A stretch of DNA of 64,000 nucleotides from Dirofilaria immitis (GCA_024305405.1 JAKNDB010000104.1:186001-250000), one strand, 5' to 3'. Positions 1 to 13,230 are shown, numbered from the stretch's first letter. The notes: generated by a model not told the origin, from the sequence alone. Numbers and translations: made by a program.

Positions 1-200
1 GATTAGTAAAAATTGGAATGAAAATAGGATATGTTGTATTTGGATAGAAAGTAATGATAACGATGATTGTATCGTCCTCATTGAGCCATTAGTATTTTGC
101 TTTATTTACACTTATTTTTGTTTTCTATGCGCTAAGTTTGGATTAAATTAAGATTGAATTAGATCTAGTATTATGTTTTGTATCATTTTTGTTTTTGCAG
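1..200. other. Upstream flank of the PAF1 gene
   Basis: AT-rich sequence ahead of the first coding exon. I see no TATA box or other clear promoter element. It ends in the polypyrimidine tract and AG acceptor described separately. Exons of the neighbouring upstream gene, if any, lie outside the window. Confidence 0.5.
190..200 (+). promoter_or_regulatory. Probable spliced-leader (trans-splice) acceptor of PAF1
   Basis: TGTTTTTGCAG lies immediately before ATG 201, leaving no 5' UTR. In nematodes an acceptor that abuts the start codon is typical of SL1 trans-splicing. The same bases could be the acceptor of an ordinary intron in the 5' UTR whose first exon lies upstream of the window. 5' RACE or RNA reads carrying the leader would decide. 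Confidence 0.6.
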
Positions 201-3200
201 ATGGCTAATCTCGATATATCAGGTTCATTATCAAATGCTGGAACTCCTCATCGTCACCCTGTAAATGGTCGCGATGAGCGCCTGATGTTCGTTCATTTTT
301 GTTATACTGCTTTTTATGTGTTTTTTTTTCTGAATATGAAGACATCCTTATTCGTAGTGATGAATTCAGCTTTTTTTTCTTAGCTATTTAGCGACACATA
401 ATGAAATGTTTAATGAATAAAATATAATTAATAAAATGATTTACAGGAAAACTGATTTCCTTTGTCGAGTCAAATACAGCAATGCATTGCCTGATATTCC
501 CTTTGATACGAAATTTCTGGCATGTCCATTTGTTTCTTTAAGCAGGTTAGTTTGAAATTAAACGCCGAACTTAGGACATTTGAATTATAAATAATAAATT
601 ATTTCTGTCTACTCACTCAGATCACTTTTCTTTGCAATTTCGCTCCTCGTATATTTTAAGTGTTTTTCATTTTATTCATTTGTTTTTTTTTTTTGCAGCA
701 TTTATTGATCTAACAACGAAAATGGAAATTTTTATTCCAAGTATATAAAAATTTGATGGAGAAGAAGTGTTCTTATTGCTGGAAGATTAATAATGATTTC
801 TATCTTTTTACATACACCTTTTCTAGATTTACTGATTACAAATCATCCAGTTTGGAAAAAAATTTCAAATTCGAATTACTCTGTGAGCCAGATTGTGGCG
901 TTAATATTGACCTTATTAATCCGGAAACGTATTATGTTGATCCAGATGTCCCGAAAAAGGTACGTACATTTCTTGCTGATTAACGATATCTGTCAACATT
1001 TAATGATAATTGAAATTAGAATGAAGATGAGACATATAAGGATCTTCTTAAATTTAACAGTGTAATGCATATATTTAGGCTTGGATTATGCATTAATGTA
1101 AATTAGTACATTCCTGCTAATTTTAATATAATAAGCGTTACGTGCTGAAAACTACTGTTGAATCATTATTTTAGTTCAAAAAATTGTGATCAAAGGAAGA
1201 AGTTGAAAAATTTTGAGTTTATTTTACAACTTTATGATTTCAAAAACCTTCTCTTGTAGCATCACCCCATTGATCTCGAACTTCTCGAAGATGAGCAAGC
1301 AAATCCCCAGAATTTACGCAGGTTTGCATATGTGTTAAATTATATAGCTTTATATTTGTTTCTTTTTGCTTATGATTAAGAAAAACATATATTTTTTTGA
1401 AGATCTTTGCAACATAGCAAAATGGTGCCATGGATGAGGAAAACAGAATACATCAGTTCAGAATTTACCAGATTTGGCGTATCAGCTGAAAGACAAGAAA
1501 CTAGGGTTAGTTACTTTTACTGCATTTTGCATGATAGATTTCACTGTTTATTAGTTTCTCTTTCGTATTTTATTTATTTATTTATTTTTTCATTCTGATT
1601 CTACGTGCTATTCATATCATACTTTGATTTTGCTTTGATCGCAAAGTTAGATCGGGAAACATGAATGAATTATTTAACTTGCTTTATTTTTCGCAAATTT
1701 TATTTTGAAGTTGCGAAATTGAATTGAAATTAGTGACTACAACAAAAAGAATAAATATCTTAAATATTATCTGACAAATTTTTAGATTGGCTATAGCACG
1801 AAGAAGAAATTCCAGACAGATGTACTGTATAGAGATCGGGCTTCACAGATTGCGGCAATTAACAAGACATTTGATGATGTAAGTATATTTCGTCTAATCA
1901 TAGCATAGGAGTATATTTCGTCTAATTATAGCATAGGCTTATTTTCAAAAAAATTGGTTAAGTTTTACCAGTAAATAATCCAATTTATCTTTTCAGTATT
2001 TCTAAAGTATCGACAAGTTAAAGTTTAATTTTATGCAAGAGAAAAAGAATTATGTAAAATATTTTTAGGCATCAAAAACAGTATTACATCATCCAACAAA
2101 GAAAGATGTAACAGCGGTTGAAGAGTTTCCACTGTTGCCAGATTTCGATGTAAGTTTTACCATTGTCTGTGGAAGCACAGTTTTTTGTTTGATTTCTGAA
2201 ATGATTTTGAACTTCGTCTGTTGGTCTACTTATGTGAGAATATTCATCAACACTATAATATGAGAGATACTGAATTATTTGAGTGATACTAATGATTCAT
2301 GTTACATATTTTTAAACGTATAGTATATTCATTTCGCTCGATGAATTAAAACGAAAAATGAGGGATTCAAAAGTCTTCGTGAATTTCGAAATAAATCGTT
2401 TTCAGAACTGGATGCATCCTTTTGCACTGGTTGTTTTTGATGGTGATCCAATACCACAAAATGATAAAATTGATGCGCAAACATTAATGCCGCAGGCACT
2501 AATACGGTATTTTTCCGATATTTTCCTGGCTTGCTTTTTATTCACGTGCTCGATATCTTAAGTAAACTTTTCTTGAAGAAAGTTAATAAGAAATTAAAAG
2601 AGCAGGCCGTTAAATAAACTGTAAATACTTATGTTTCGCATTTCCATTCAGTTACCAATTTCAATTTCACTGCAGCTAGGTATTGTTGATATTTTTTACA
2701 TATTTCCTGGAAAAATAACCAAGTATTTGGGACCGACGACAATTGTTAGGTGAAATAAGATTGGCTTTAATCATCTCCAGAATTATTCGTGTGAACAAAA
2801 TTTGATAAAATTAAATACAATTATTTTCAGTGGTATGATGGATGAAGAAGGGGAACAATTTGTTACATACTTCCTGCCTTCCAAAGAGACTTTGGATAAA
2901 CGTCTAAAGGATGCGGAAGAAGGTCTTGAATTCGATTCTGATTATGTGTAAGTTGGAAATTTATGTCTATAAGAAATATAAGAAGAACTTGTAATTCAGA
3001 GAAATACAAATTTATTTGAAAATTTTTCCAAGAATTGGCGTAGTTTATTGTTCATGTCTCTTCTTTCAAAATAATGACCATTATTAGTATTCAAGTTATC
3101 ATCGAAATGTTAGATTGTATTAGAAATTATAATGCTTTTAATAGGTTAAATAAAATTTTGCAAATAAATTTAATTGAATATGACTCCGTAGGGAAATCTG

Positions 3201-6200
3201 TGTTTATCTCTTTGAATGATTCAGGTATGAGTATCAATCAGTTCGGGACTATAACTGGTTGGTAAGAAATAAATCAACAAAAGGGTATGAGCAGGATAAT
3301 TTCTTATTTACAATTCGTGATGGTGCTGTTTATTATAATGAATTGGAAACAAAGGTTTCATTGAATCGACGGAAAACCAAACGAATACGGGTAAGATCTC
3401 GATTTATACAAATATTTTATGAAATGATTATACATGGAGAAGAAAAGAAATGCAGGAAGAAAAAATTAAACTTTTTATTACTCATGCGGTTGATGATAAG
3501 GATGTGACTTAGATTATTAAGGACTGCATGTCTACTGATTTTAACAATTCGGTTTCATGCACTGATTTCTCGAAAAAGCTTACGTTGGCTATTAAAAATT
3601 TCTATTTATTTCAATTGTTAATTAAACAATTTGGCGAGTATTTTCTTGGATTGTTTGAAACTTTTGAAGTTATTGTTGTTGTTCGTCAACAAAAACTAGC
3701 CTTATGTGAGATTACTGGAAAAATGAAGATAGTTAATTGTAGCGGAAAAATAATTGAAGTTTTTTAATAGGTGATAAATGAATTGTTTGTAATTGGAAAT
3801 ACTATCAAAAAATTCAGCTTGAATTTATCATTTCTTAGTTTTTTAATTTAAATTTTAGCAAGAAACAAAGTTGATGGTACGAAATCGTGCTTACGACGAT
3901 AATGAACTAGCTGCACAGGTAATTCAATTAGATTTTTGTGTTTTTAAGGTTTCCTCTGGATTTTTAATTTAGAAAAAATAAATTATTGGATGAGATGTAT
4001 TGTTAGTTTTATCGATAATCAGCAAAACATTACGAAATGTTCCTTGTGAAAAAGGATATTCAGTGAACTTCAAGAAGATATTTAAAATATATGTGATAGA
4101 ATTAAGAGATCATAAAATGATGCAAAACTGAAGAGCTTTATATAGTTTTAAGGGCATATTTTACTTCTTTGCACTTATCCAATTTTATCAAATGCCGATA
4201 TTGATCTCATTTTTTGGTGGCTTTGAATCGTGTTATTAATATTCAGCATAACATCGATCTTTGTTAAATAATGAGAGATTAAATGGTTGATTTTTCTTTT
4301 TAATTAATTTCAGCAAGAACGGTTAAACAACTTATTGCATCCATACGATGAAAAAGACGACGAAGGTAATTTTTGTTCCATTTTCTTTTTTTTTTAAATT
4401 ACTTCTATATCATTATATGCATTAAGGTTCATTTTAATCTCCATATATATTTTATTATATTTTGATGTTTTTTAATGTTCACATATATCCAATTACATTT
4501 GCATATTATCTCAAACTTCTTGTCATTCATATCTCGTTTGTATTACCTTTCTTATCATTCACATCGCGTCTATATTTATCTTTCATTTGTATTCGAGGTT
4601 ATTTCTTGAGTTGTTAATTATTATGCTTTTAAACTTTCTGAAGTACCATCTTCATATGATAATATATTACTATCCGAAAGTATGCTGCGATCAGTCAACT
4701 GTTTTGCATTATGCGATTACATGCATAGAACTGTAAGCAGATATGTAGAGCAGATGTCGTACAATAGTAAGTGTTATTTGAATATGTATATCTTACATTT
4801 ACCTGCAATAGTACATATCTATTTTAAGTAAACTTGGCGTACTTACCAGAAATATCAAGCTAGTTTATTATTTGCTGAGAAATTTTAAGCATATTTTCGA
4901 CTGATTGTATTTATTGTCAAAAGACCAACGAAAACTAGAGAGATAATCTTTGTAAACATTTGCATATTGAGGCTGGAAAATATTTACGCGAGTAGGTAAT
5001 TATATACCATTTGGTTAGCACTATTATGAACATTATAGAACAATTTGCAACAAGTTCTAAAAATAACTAAGTGTTAAAAAATAACTTCAAGTGTAAGTAA
5101 ACACTTAAAGTAACCGGTCTTAGAATAATGAAATGCTTTGACTAAAACTGCAAAACTCGAAAATGTCAGAAGTTTCCAATATTTTAAGCCTATAGATCAA
5201 TTCTAACGTGAAAATTTGGTTTATGAGTAATTTCTTATGTTTTTGGAAGATTATTTTAAAGTATTGATATTCATTGGGTATATTATAGGGAAAGATCTAA
5301 TAGATAGCTTTACGATGTATGTTAAATCATTCTTAGTTTTGTTAGCTTTTTTCCAAAAAAGAAATTTTTTGACTTGAAATATTGCTATAGTATGCGATCA
5401 TTTTTTATTATTAGAATAAATTAAACTTGAAATAATCGGTATTCAACAGTCAATTATATTTATGATATCACAGTTGAAATAGTCCCCTCTCCCTCCTCTT
5501 CTTTTCTTTGGCTTTTAAATTTCGAATTCATTGTTGTGCTAATATTGCTATCATCACAATACGTTTATTTGTTTAACTAGGAAGATTTGCTTACTCTACT
5601 TTTGTCCATTAACTTACTCATATTGAAAATTCTTACTATCCCTCTACTAATTATACATAATAAAATATTATGAAATGAGGTTGCATGCTGTGATTTCAAT
5701 AAGCAGAATAATTTCAATAAATTTACAAAGAAGGAATGAAAGGAAACGATTGAGTTAAAAGAGATGGGAAATCTCTCTTTCTCTCACTCTCCCTATCTTT
5801 CTCCATTTCTCTCTCATAAATTATTTCAGAATTTAGCAAGTTCTATTCTAATCTTGTAATCATGTTGAAAACTTGGGCTTCACATGAAATAATAGTACTA
5901 ATTAAGTTGTAAATTATTACTAAAGGTAATTGAAAAAGAAGATTGTAGTAGGAGAGAAATTTGCGATAGTCTTTGAAATATGAGAAGAGAAAGAATCGAT
6001 TTGATGAACTCCTTTAGAGATTCATTGTCTATTGTATTTATCCAGTAAACATAATAGCGTACCGTATGTATGACATCTGCTAATTGTGATTCAAGTTTAC
6101 TTTATCCAAATATTATTATTATTGTTTCATTTGAAATGTATATATTATATCACATCGGAGAAAATAAGATAGAAAAATAAAATAAAAATGTTGGAAATAA

Positions 6201-7294
6201 AAATGAGCAAGAAGATCAGATTATCTTTTTCCTCTGCTATTCATATATTGATATTTTGTTTATTATTTTGTAACAAAATATATTGATATTTGTCTATTCA
6301 AATTATAAGTAAACATATATTAATTATCAAATAGATTAGAATCGTGAAGAATTCATGAAATATTGTGATAATGCGGCGAATTTCAAACATTGAAAATTTG
6401 CGATATTGTTAGGAGAATAATATTGAATCATTAAGAGAACATTTTTACACTTTTATATTTTATGTCTTTTTGTTTTAGTCACTTTTATATTGTCCACATG
6501 ATAACAATTTGCCCACAATTATATATTCGTATGCAATATTTTTAAAATATTAAAAATATCAGTAACTAAAATAAAAGATATAAAATATATAGTTAAAATA
6601 TTCATATAACTTTATTTGTTGTATACATTTTAAAAATTCAAAATTTTTGAACTACATGCAAATTTCTTTTCGAGGATCTGAGCAAGGTACAAGTGAAGGG
6701 AGTGAACGAAGTCATGAAGAAGGAGCAATGGAAGATGAAGCAATGAAAAAGATGATGGTAATAATGTAAATGAATCAGATGATGAAATATCAAGAGGTTT
6801 TTTTCGGCTTACTACTTCTATATTGATTTAAAAGGAAGGATATTATTTGACAGATGTAGTATTGCTCCTATCTGGACTAAAGCAGCGTTGACACAGCTGT
6901 TCAGCATTAAATGTCACTATCGTCTCTTTGAAACGTGCTGATTAAAATTGACAATTATGGTGATTTTTAGTTTTCAAAAATTATAATACATTTTCAGATA
7001 TGAAAGTTAATAATGCAAGTAGTGGTGAAGAAGAAAAGGAGGAAGATTCAGCGTCAGAAGGTACGGAAAGTGATGATAATAATAATAATAATGATGGGGA
7101 CGACGATTTGCATGATGGTAATAATATGCTTAGAAGCGATGATAACGATAATAATGATGATAATAAAGCTTTAGGAAAAAGTGATTCTAGTAGCGGGGAT
7201 GATAATGAGGATGATAATAATAATGATGATGATGACGATGATGATGATAATGACAATAATGGTGATGATGATGATGGCGATGATGATAATGATA

Positions 7295-7335
<41 letters not shown>

Positions 7336-7338
7336 AAC

Positions 7339-7383
<45 letters not shown>

Positions 7384-7404
7384 GATGATGATAATGATAA
7401 TTAG
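201..7404 (+). CDS. PAF1: PAF1, subunit of the RNA polymerase II-associated Paf1 complex (14 exons)
   Basis: The product is the Paf1 subunit of the nuclear PAF1 complex (with CTR9, LEO1, CDC73), which travels with RNA polymerase II and promotes elongation and H2B/H3 modification. Exons: 201-286, 447-545, 827-959, 1260-1321, 1403-1505, 1786-1878, 2069-2149, 2406-2506, 2831-2947, 3225-3390, 3859-3918, 4314-4365, 6675-6796, 6998-7404. All joins keep phase up to exon 13. Family blocks seen: [15 protein letters not shown] (residues 35-49), [16 protein letters not shown] (82-97), [16 protein letters not shown] (about 132-147), [11 protein letters not shown] (253-263), [15 protein letters not shown] and [10 protein letters not shown] (about 300-335). 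Residues after 385 are Glu/Ser/Asp-rich, as in other PAF1 proteins. About 560 residues are expected against 531 in human, but exon 13 needs one extra base near 6739, otherwise TAA 6767 ends the chain at about 415. Weak points are the exon 1 donor (AT|GTTCGT) and the exon 13 acceptor (TTTTCGAG). Introns are 81-468 bp except intron 12 (2.3 kb). Confidence 0.93.
1882..1937. repeat. 28-bp tandem duplication in PAF1 intron 6
   Basis: Two adjacent copies (1882-1909 and 1910-1937) differ by one base. The first copy begins inside the 5' splice site of intron 6 (GTAAGTATATTT). The second lacks a GTAAGT, so it does not offer a competing donor. It looks like a recent slippage event. Confidence 0.9.
4366..6674 (+). 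other. PAF1 intron 12, unusually long
   Basis: This 2.3-kb intron separates the conserved PAF1 core from its acidic tail, whereas the other introns in the gene are below 0.5 kb. It is AT-rich with a pyrimidine-rich stretch at about 5770-5815. I found no further exon that repairs the reading frame of exon 13, and no RNA gene. Confidence 0.7.
7066..7401 (+). repeat. Coding (GAT/AAT)n repeat: the poly-Asp tail of PAF1
   Basis: GAT with AAT and GGT interruptions, purest at about 7295-7395. Read in the PAF1 frame it gives a run of mostly Asp with a few Asn and Gly up to the stop TAG 7402-7404. PAF1 tails are normally acidic, but a nearly pure Asp run is an expansion of that feature and its length probably varies between individuals. 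Confidence 0.9.
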
Positions 7405-10400
7405 TTAATCATTTATTGTTTCTTATTATTTTTTTATGTCCTCTAATCTTTTATTCAATTTATTTATATGTTTGAGAATTGGTAGTTAAAATGAGAAATT
7501 GAATAATTATTCTTTCTTCTTTCTATTGAGATCCTCTTATGTGGTTTTTTTATCGAATTTATTCACAGCAGGAAAAAAATTTTAATATATTTTGAGAGGA
7601 GATGTTAGTTGACATTTGGACTTTTAGTACTGTTGTTGTTACAAAAGGTAATTCTTCCACAACAAATTGTTATAGGATTTTTTTTCAATTTTCAAATGAA
7701 CAACAAGTGTTTAAAATTTAGCTTAACTTGAACTTTGAATGATTATCAAAATTGATTTCTTCGCATACTATTTATTTTCAAAATCAAGTTTTTATTCATT
7801 TCTGCATGAATATATATACAAATGATTATTGCAAATTTTTTAAATTTAATTTATTTGAGAATTTTGCATCGTTTTAAAGTCATTTATAAATTTGAGGACA
7901 TTTCGAAATTCCAGTTTTCCATCGAATTTTGTCAATAAAGATTGCAAAATCTGCCTGTGCTAAACACCAACAGATTTCAAGTAAATAATCTGTAATTTCG
8001 AAGCTTTGTGATTCATTAGTTAAAGCAATGTTGCACCACCTGGCAAACTTATAAAATGTAGAAGATTACGAGCCAACTTTTAGTTTTGCCGATGAGATTT
8101 TTCCTTTCATCATTAAAGATTTTTCATCATTTTGTTAAAATTTTTAAATCGATGTTATTCCTATCATACTACCTTTAAGCGGCTAAATGAATTTTCTACT
8201 GCTAATCATCATGATATCATTATTAAATAATCTAAAATACAATTTATAAATATTGCTAGTGATATTACTAGCCAGTTATATATATATTATAATTTTTTTC
8301 AAATATTTCTACCCATTTCTATATCAAATCGATTAGCGGAAAATTTTTATTTGTATATGAAACTAGAAAATTTTGATTTCCGTCTTAAATTCTCATTTTC
8401 ATGAAGAAAGTTAAAAAAATTTCCGACTTATTATATTAAGCGTAACAATCTGTAAAATATTAATTAATTTGTTAGCTAGATACCTTTAACTTAATTGATA
8501 TCAACCACGCATAATTTAAAATTTTCTCTAATAATTTTAAATTAAATGTAATTAGTATAATTTGTAATATAAAAATAATATTGCTGATATGGTATTTATC
8601 GCCAACACCTTTCCCGACTAAAGTATTGCTTTCCTTTATAAAAAATTTTTTAATAGATTTATAACAAATTATACTGATCAACAAATCATACTTTAAATTT
8701 AAATAAAATTATAATAATAAGGAAGGATAAGGATTATAATTTTAGACAGATTACAACTATATTCATAATGTCCCCATCTGTATTGCTTGAATTAATAATA
8801 TCTAATCATTGTCATTATTTTTAAATATCTTTGTGATTAATTATATATTTTCCATACTGTTTATAAATATTTTCTTAAAATTCAAACAATATTACCTGGG
8901 CCAATCAATTATTTTTGTAAATGATTGAAAATTAGTTCCCTTTGTAAATAATAAATTTATTAATAGCAATAATAATTAAAATGAAAATGATAAGAGAGTG
9001 ATAACAGCAGTTACAGAATTAATGATAACAAATGACATTGACAATTATAAACCTGTGATCCATGTTATTAGTTTATTATTTATTATATGATGAATTTTGT
9101 ATTATGCAAAAATTTTGATTGTGTAAATTTATATGCGATAAAATACGTTGTTATGAGAAGATAATATTCAAAATTATGTTACCTTCTTTTCATCGATAGA
9201 TTTATTTTTATATTATCTTTATTACTTGATTATTTCCATATTACTTTAATCTTTGTTCACTGTTTATTTATTTATTTATCTTTTCAATTTCCTTATTAAT
9301 TTTATTATTATTATTATTAGTGAAAGGTAAAAATAATGATGAAAATTATTGTATATTTCATGTACTTTTTTTAATAATTTTTTTATTTTTCGATTCTTTC
9401 CAATCAATTATTTAATTTCATTTCTGTTGACAATATTGGATCAGCGATTTTGGAAAAGGATGAATTGCATGGATGGATAAATGATGACAGGTGTGTATAC
9501 GTATATATCGGACTGAAATGATGCATACATAACGCCTCAATTGAAATAACAACAAATAATGCAATTATTTCCAACTCGTAAGTTCATGTCTATCCGTGTG
9601 TTAAGTTGTCATTTGTTAACCTATCCGTCGATCTGCTTATTTTGTCCACTCTCTATTATTTAACCTTCAAAATGGGGTCATTGACCAAGTAATTACCAGG
9701 AAAATTTTACTTCATTTTAATATCGTATTTCGTTTTTTTTTCAACCCTTCCGCTTTCCATCCCTCATCTTCTCTTCAAATGATATGATAATTTTTACTTA
9801 TATCAAATCAATCTGATATATATATATAAAGAATATTGTTGACAAAATGAATATAATTGATAGATTTTTTCTTTCTTGCAATTATTTGATACTTTTTCCT
9901 ATGATACTATACAAACGATAAAAAGTTAATCGTAATCTGTGTCAAATTCATCATTTTGAAAATTTCTTTTTTGATCTTTGCATTAAATAAATCGATTATT
10001 TTGAAGATCAAAATTGTCATTTATTAATTAAATTGAAGAGCAAAAATTTAAGATAAAATAGAACTTTGCGTAAACTTTTATTGAATTTTTCAATTTTTCT
10101 CATTTATTAATTTCGTAAAAGTTCTTATCCATTAATTACGTTAATCATATTTAAATTGTCCATAATTGTTTTATTTTATTACTAAAAATTTTGAAAACAA
10201 TTTAATATTTAAAATTTTGATTTAATCAGTTTTTTGAAATCAATTTTCAATTATGAAAATTTCGGGATAAATTTTTATCACATTAATAATTTAAGGTATT
10301 GTATGCTTTTGATTTTATTAAATTTGATAAAAGAAAATTTGCCAATAATAATTTACTAATAACAGGAACAAATATATAGTTGAAATCGATCTAGTAAATT

Positions 10401-10990
10401 TAAATCAGGTCAATCATTATTATATATTATTGATATTTGATGTAATTGATGATTTCTATTAGTTTTATCAGGAAAAAAAGAAGCAATCGATGATTAATTA
10501 AAATAGTTAGTAAATATTAGCATAAGTGAAATGAATCAAATGAGTTCATTTGGTTGTCATGGCATTTTCTGGGATTTGAAATATTGAACTGTTAGAAAGA
10601 CTTACTATTATGTATATAATATATATATATATCATTATTAGTTAATAGTTTCATAAGTTTATCAAAATATTTCATTTCCTTATCTTATCATATATTTTAT
10701 CAAATTTAGCAAATTTTCAAACGTTTAAAAATTTAATCAGACAAATTATGTTTTTAAGCAAATTTTTGAATTAAATATTTTTCTTCGACTACTTATCCTA
10801 TGAAATTATTTGTTGAATAAAGAAAAAAAAAGAAAAATTTAAGCTATTCACAAGAAATTCTTTAATATTAAACATCAATAATAACAAAAATAATTTAAAG
10901 AAAAAGGAAGAAAAAAAATTATTGCTCATATAAGTTTAATATTGCTATATTAAATAATTATATTTCAATACCGATCATTAATATTTTCTT
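7405..10990. other. AT-rich 3' UTR and intergenic DNA
   Basis: After the PAF1 stop the sequence is AT-rich with short homopolymer runs. Open frames are short and have no recognisable domain. I see no RNA gene or clear mobile element. Confidence 0.6.
7934..7939 (+). terminator. Possible polyadenylation signal of PAF1
   Basis: AATAAA in the context TGTCAATAAAGATTG, about 530 bp after the stop codon. It is the first canonical hexamer I noticed downstream, but in DNA this AT-rich the motif arises often by chance. Confidence 0.3.
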
Positions 10991-10999
10991 ATCAATAAG

Positions 11000-11215
11000 C
11001 GCATTTTGTTGTGTTAATATAGGAAAATGATTTGTTTATTTTCTTATTTTTAATAATCATTTACTGATCGTTTGATATTGATACACTAATAATGATCATT
11101 AAACTTCAATATCAATAACTGATGCTTTTTTTTTTATCATAAAATGCATTTTATTATGTTAATAAGAAAACGAGGTCATTTATATTTTTAATAATCGTTT
11201 ATTGATCATTACTAA
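11000..11215. repeat. Diverged direct duplication, spacing about 146 bp
   Basis: The block around 11000-11079 (GCATTTTGTTGTGTTAATA, then TTTTTAATAATC and a TGATCRTTT end) recurs in altered form around 11146-11211 (GCATTTTATTATGTTAATA, then TTTTTAATAATCG and TTGATCATT). This is an old tandem duplication in intergenic DNA. Confidence 0.6.
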
Positions 11216-11505
11216 TCATTTACTGATCATTTTTTGTTGATACATTTCCATTAGTTGCTATTTTTTTCATATTTGGCCTCCAATTTGAACTACATAATAA
11301 CATGATTCAACCTAAATAATCCATTAATTTCCAGAGCAATCATTTTGTATATTATTATATTGAATTATTATTTGATAACAATAATAATTCCTTATAATTT
11401 ACCTAATAAGAAATTAATTATGATTAAATTGATTAACGAATATTTGTAAAATAGGATGATTAACAGATAAAAATATTGAATGAGTAATTAAATTCAATAC
11501 AAACT

Positions 11506-11560
11506 ATCTATCTATCTATCTATATATCTATATATATACATCCATATATATGTGTTTATA
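11506..11560. repeat. (CTAT)n and (TA)n microsatellite
   Basis: CTATCTATCTATCTATATAT grading into TATATA. A simple repeat without a linked gene. Confidence 0.8.
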
Positions 11561-12042
11561 TATAGTTAAATATGAAATCAAAGATCTTTCAAATATTAAA
11601 TGGGATATTATTTTTCTCACTAGAAAATCATAGTCAACAGATAAGCAAACTCAAATGAATGAATTAATTAGTTAGTTAGTTAATCATTTCATTCCATTTT
11701 ATTTCATGTTCTAATGAGCATATAACATATATCGAAATGCCGAATGATAAATATTGCTTCATCATTATCATTACGATTTCAATCATTATCATTATTAATA
11801 TCATTAATTTACTAAGTCATTTTAATGCATATTATTTTTACTATCAAAGTTTGACTATCTATCTTTTTAACGTATCGATTTATCAATCGATGCTCTTTTT
11901 GCTATAGCTTTCGTAAAACAAAGAATAAATTTATCATTTCAAATGGCATCTGATAGATGATAGTTAGATGAAAGTTGAAAATATTGGCGGGAAATATTTA
12001 CCGACAACATTAAACTTTGAAATTTTCGACGTCGAGTTAAAA

Positions 12043-12071
12043 ATGGTGAAATTTTTGAAAAATTTCACCAT
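12043..12071. repeat. Perfect inverted repeat, 14-bp arms, 1-bp centre
   Basis: ATGGTGAAATTTTT is followed after a single G by its exact reverse complement. It can form a cruciform, but the loop is too tight for a normal RNA hairpin. It sits inside a random 121-codon open frame (11968-12333) that I do not accept as a gene. Confidence 0.85.
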
Positions 12072-12346
12072 TTCACATCCAATTTTTCAATTCTCCTCCT
12101 CACAAACGGTCGACGACAACTGTCATCGAATGAATGATAATTATTTAACCTACCAGCTGAGTAGAGAGCATACCCATCCATTCATTTATTCATTCATCCA
12201 TCCATCAATTCATTCATTTATTATCATCCGATATATTCCATTTGTGTACATATTTCATTTCATCGCATTTTTTTTTTTATCGTTTACCTATTTGCAATTT
12301 TTTTTTTATCCTATATATTCATCTATATTTTAATTTTAATTCTACA

Positions 12347-12745
12347 TTGATACATGTGTATATTTTTATATATATCGCGATACAATTCAAATTAAATTAA
12401 TCATAATTTATAAGCAGAGTGATACATTTGTATATTTATAGATGACCAAACTAATCGTGATTTATAATCATGATTAGCAGAGTGATACACTTGTATATTT
12501 TTATATTAATGGAACTAAGTTAATCGTGATTTGTAATCATGAATGGTAGAGTGATATATTTGCATATTCTAGATGATATGGTTGAAGTAAATTGATGACG
12601 ACCTATAATCATGTAATTATACATCTGCATATATTTTAGTTGTGATTGATTTATAATCATGATTATTGTAACGATACATTTGTATATTGCTAAGTTGATA
12701 GATTGAATTTTAAATTAATCATAATTTACAACCATTGTCATTATA
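12347..12745. repeat. Decayed minisatellite, unit about 65 bp, about six copies
   Basis: The motif GTGATACATTTGTATATTT recurs, with substitutions, at about 12349, 12421, 12484, 12553, 12616 and 12673. It alternates with TAATCGTGATTTATAATCATG at about 12393, 12452, 12520, 12590, 12643 and 12716. The regular alternation shows one composite unit amplified in tandem and then diverged. Confidence 0.8.
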
Positions 12746-13230
12746 ACAATATGCAAGCAATAAATATATTTTGATGATTATGTTAAATAAAATATTATCG
12801 ATTAATATATAATTTTCTATATTACAATCATATTCATATAGTTTATAATACTTGAATTAATTATAAATAATATTTATTTAATAACAAAATGTATATAATA
12901 AATGAATATATTATTATTTAATTAAATTATAATTAAATACTATTAACGTTTCTTAAAATTAAATAATATTATTTGATTCAAATTATTAAAATCTAAATCA
13001 GTTAATCATTGAGTAATATTTTAAAATTTAATTTTATTATCTTCGCTATTCCTATTTAAAAATTATTTCTAATATTATGATTGAATTTTCAATACTCGTA
13101 ATATTGCATAAAACTTGTTGTAACAGTAATAATAACCTGTCCAGCTATCATCTCTGTTAAAGGTTGAAAAACTTGTTCCTCGAAATTTACTCTCATATAA
13201 AACGATCACATTATTTGCCTGCAATAAGTG

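Noticed and set aside
690..722. Very strong acceptor TTTTTTTTTTGCAG inside PAF1 intron 2
   Set aside because: Joining exon 2 to 699 gives a stop within a few codons, whereas the weaker acceptor at 826 continues the conserved PAF1 sequence in frame. It may be a decoy or a minor isoform.
6675..6757. Alternative exon 13 donor at 6758 (ATG|GTAATA)
   Set aside because: It is a good donor, but its phase makes the next exon stop at once (ATA TGA), so it does not rescue the frame.
11968..12333. 121-codon plus-strand frame
   Set aside because: Its start spans a palindrome and the rest is His/Ser/Ile/Phe from ATTCATCC-type repeats. No motif.
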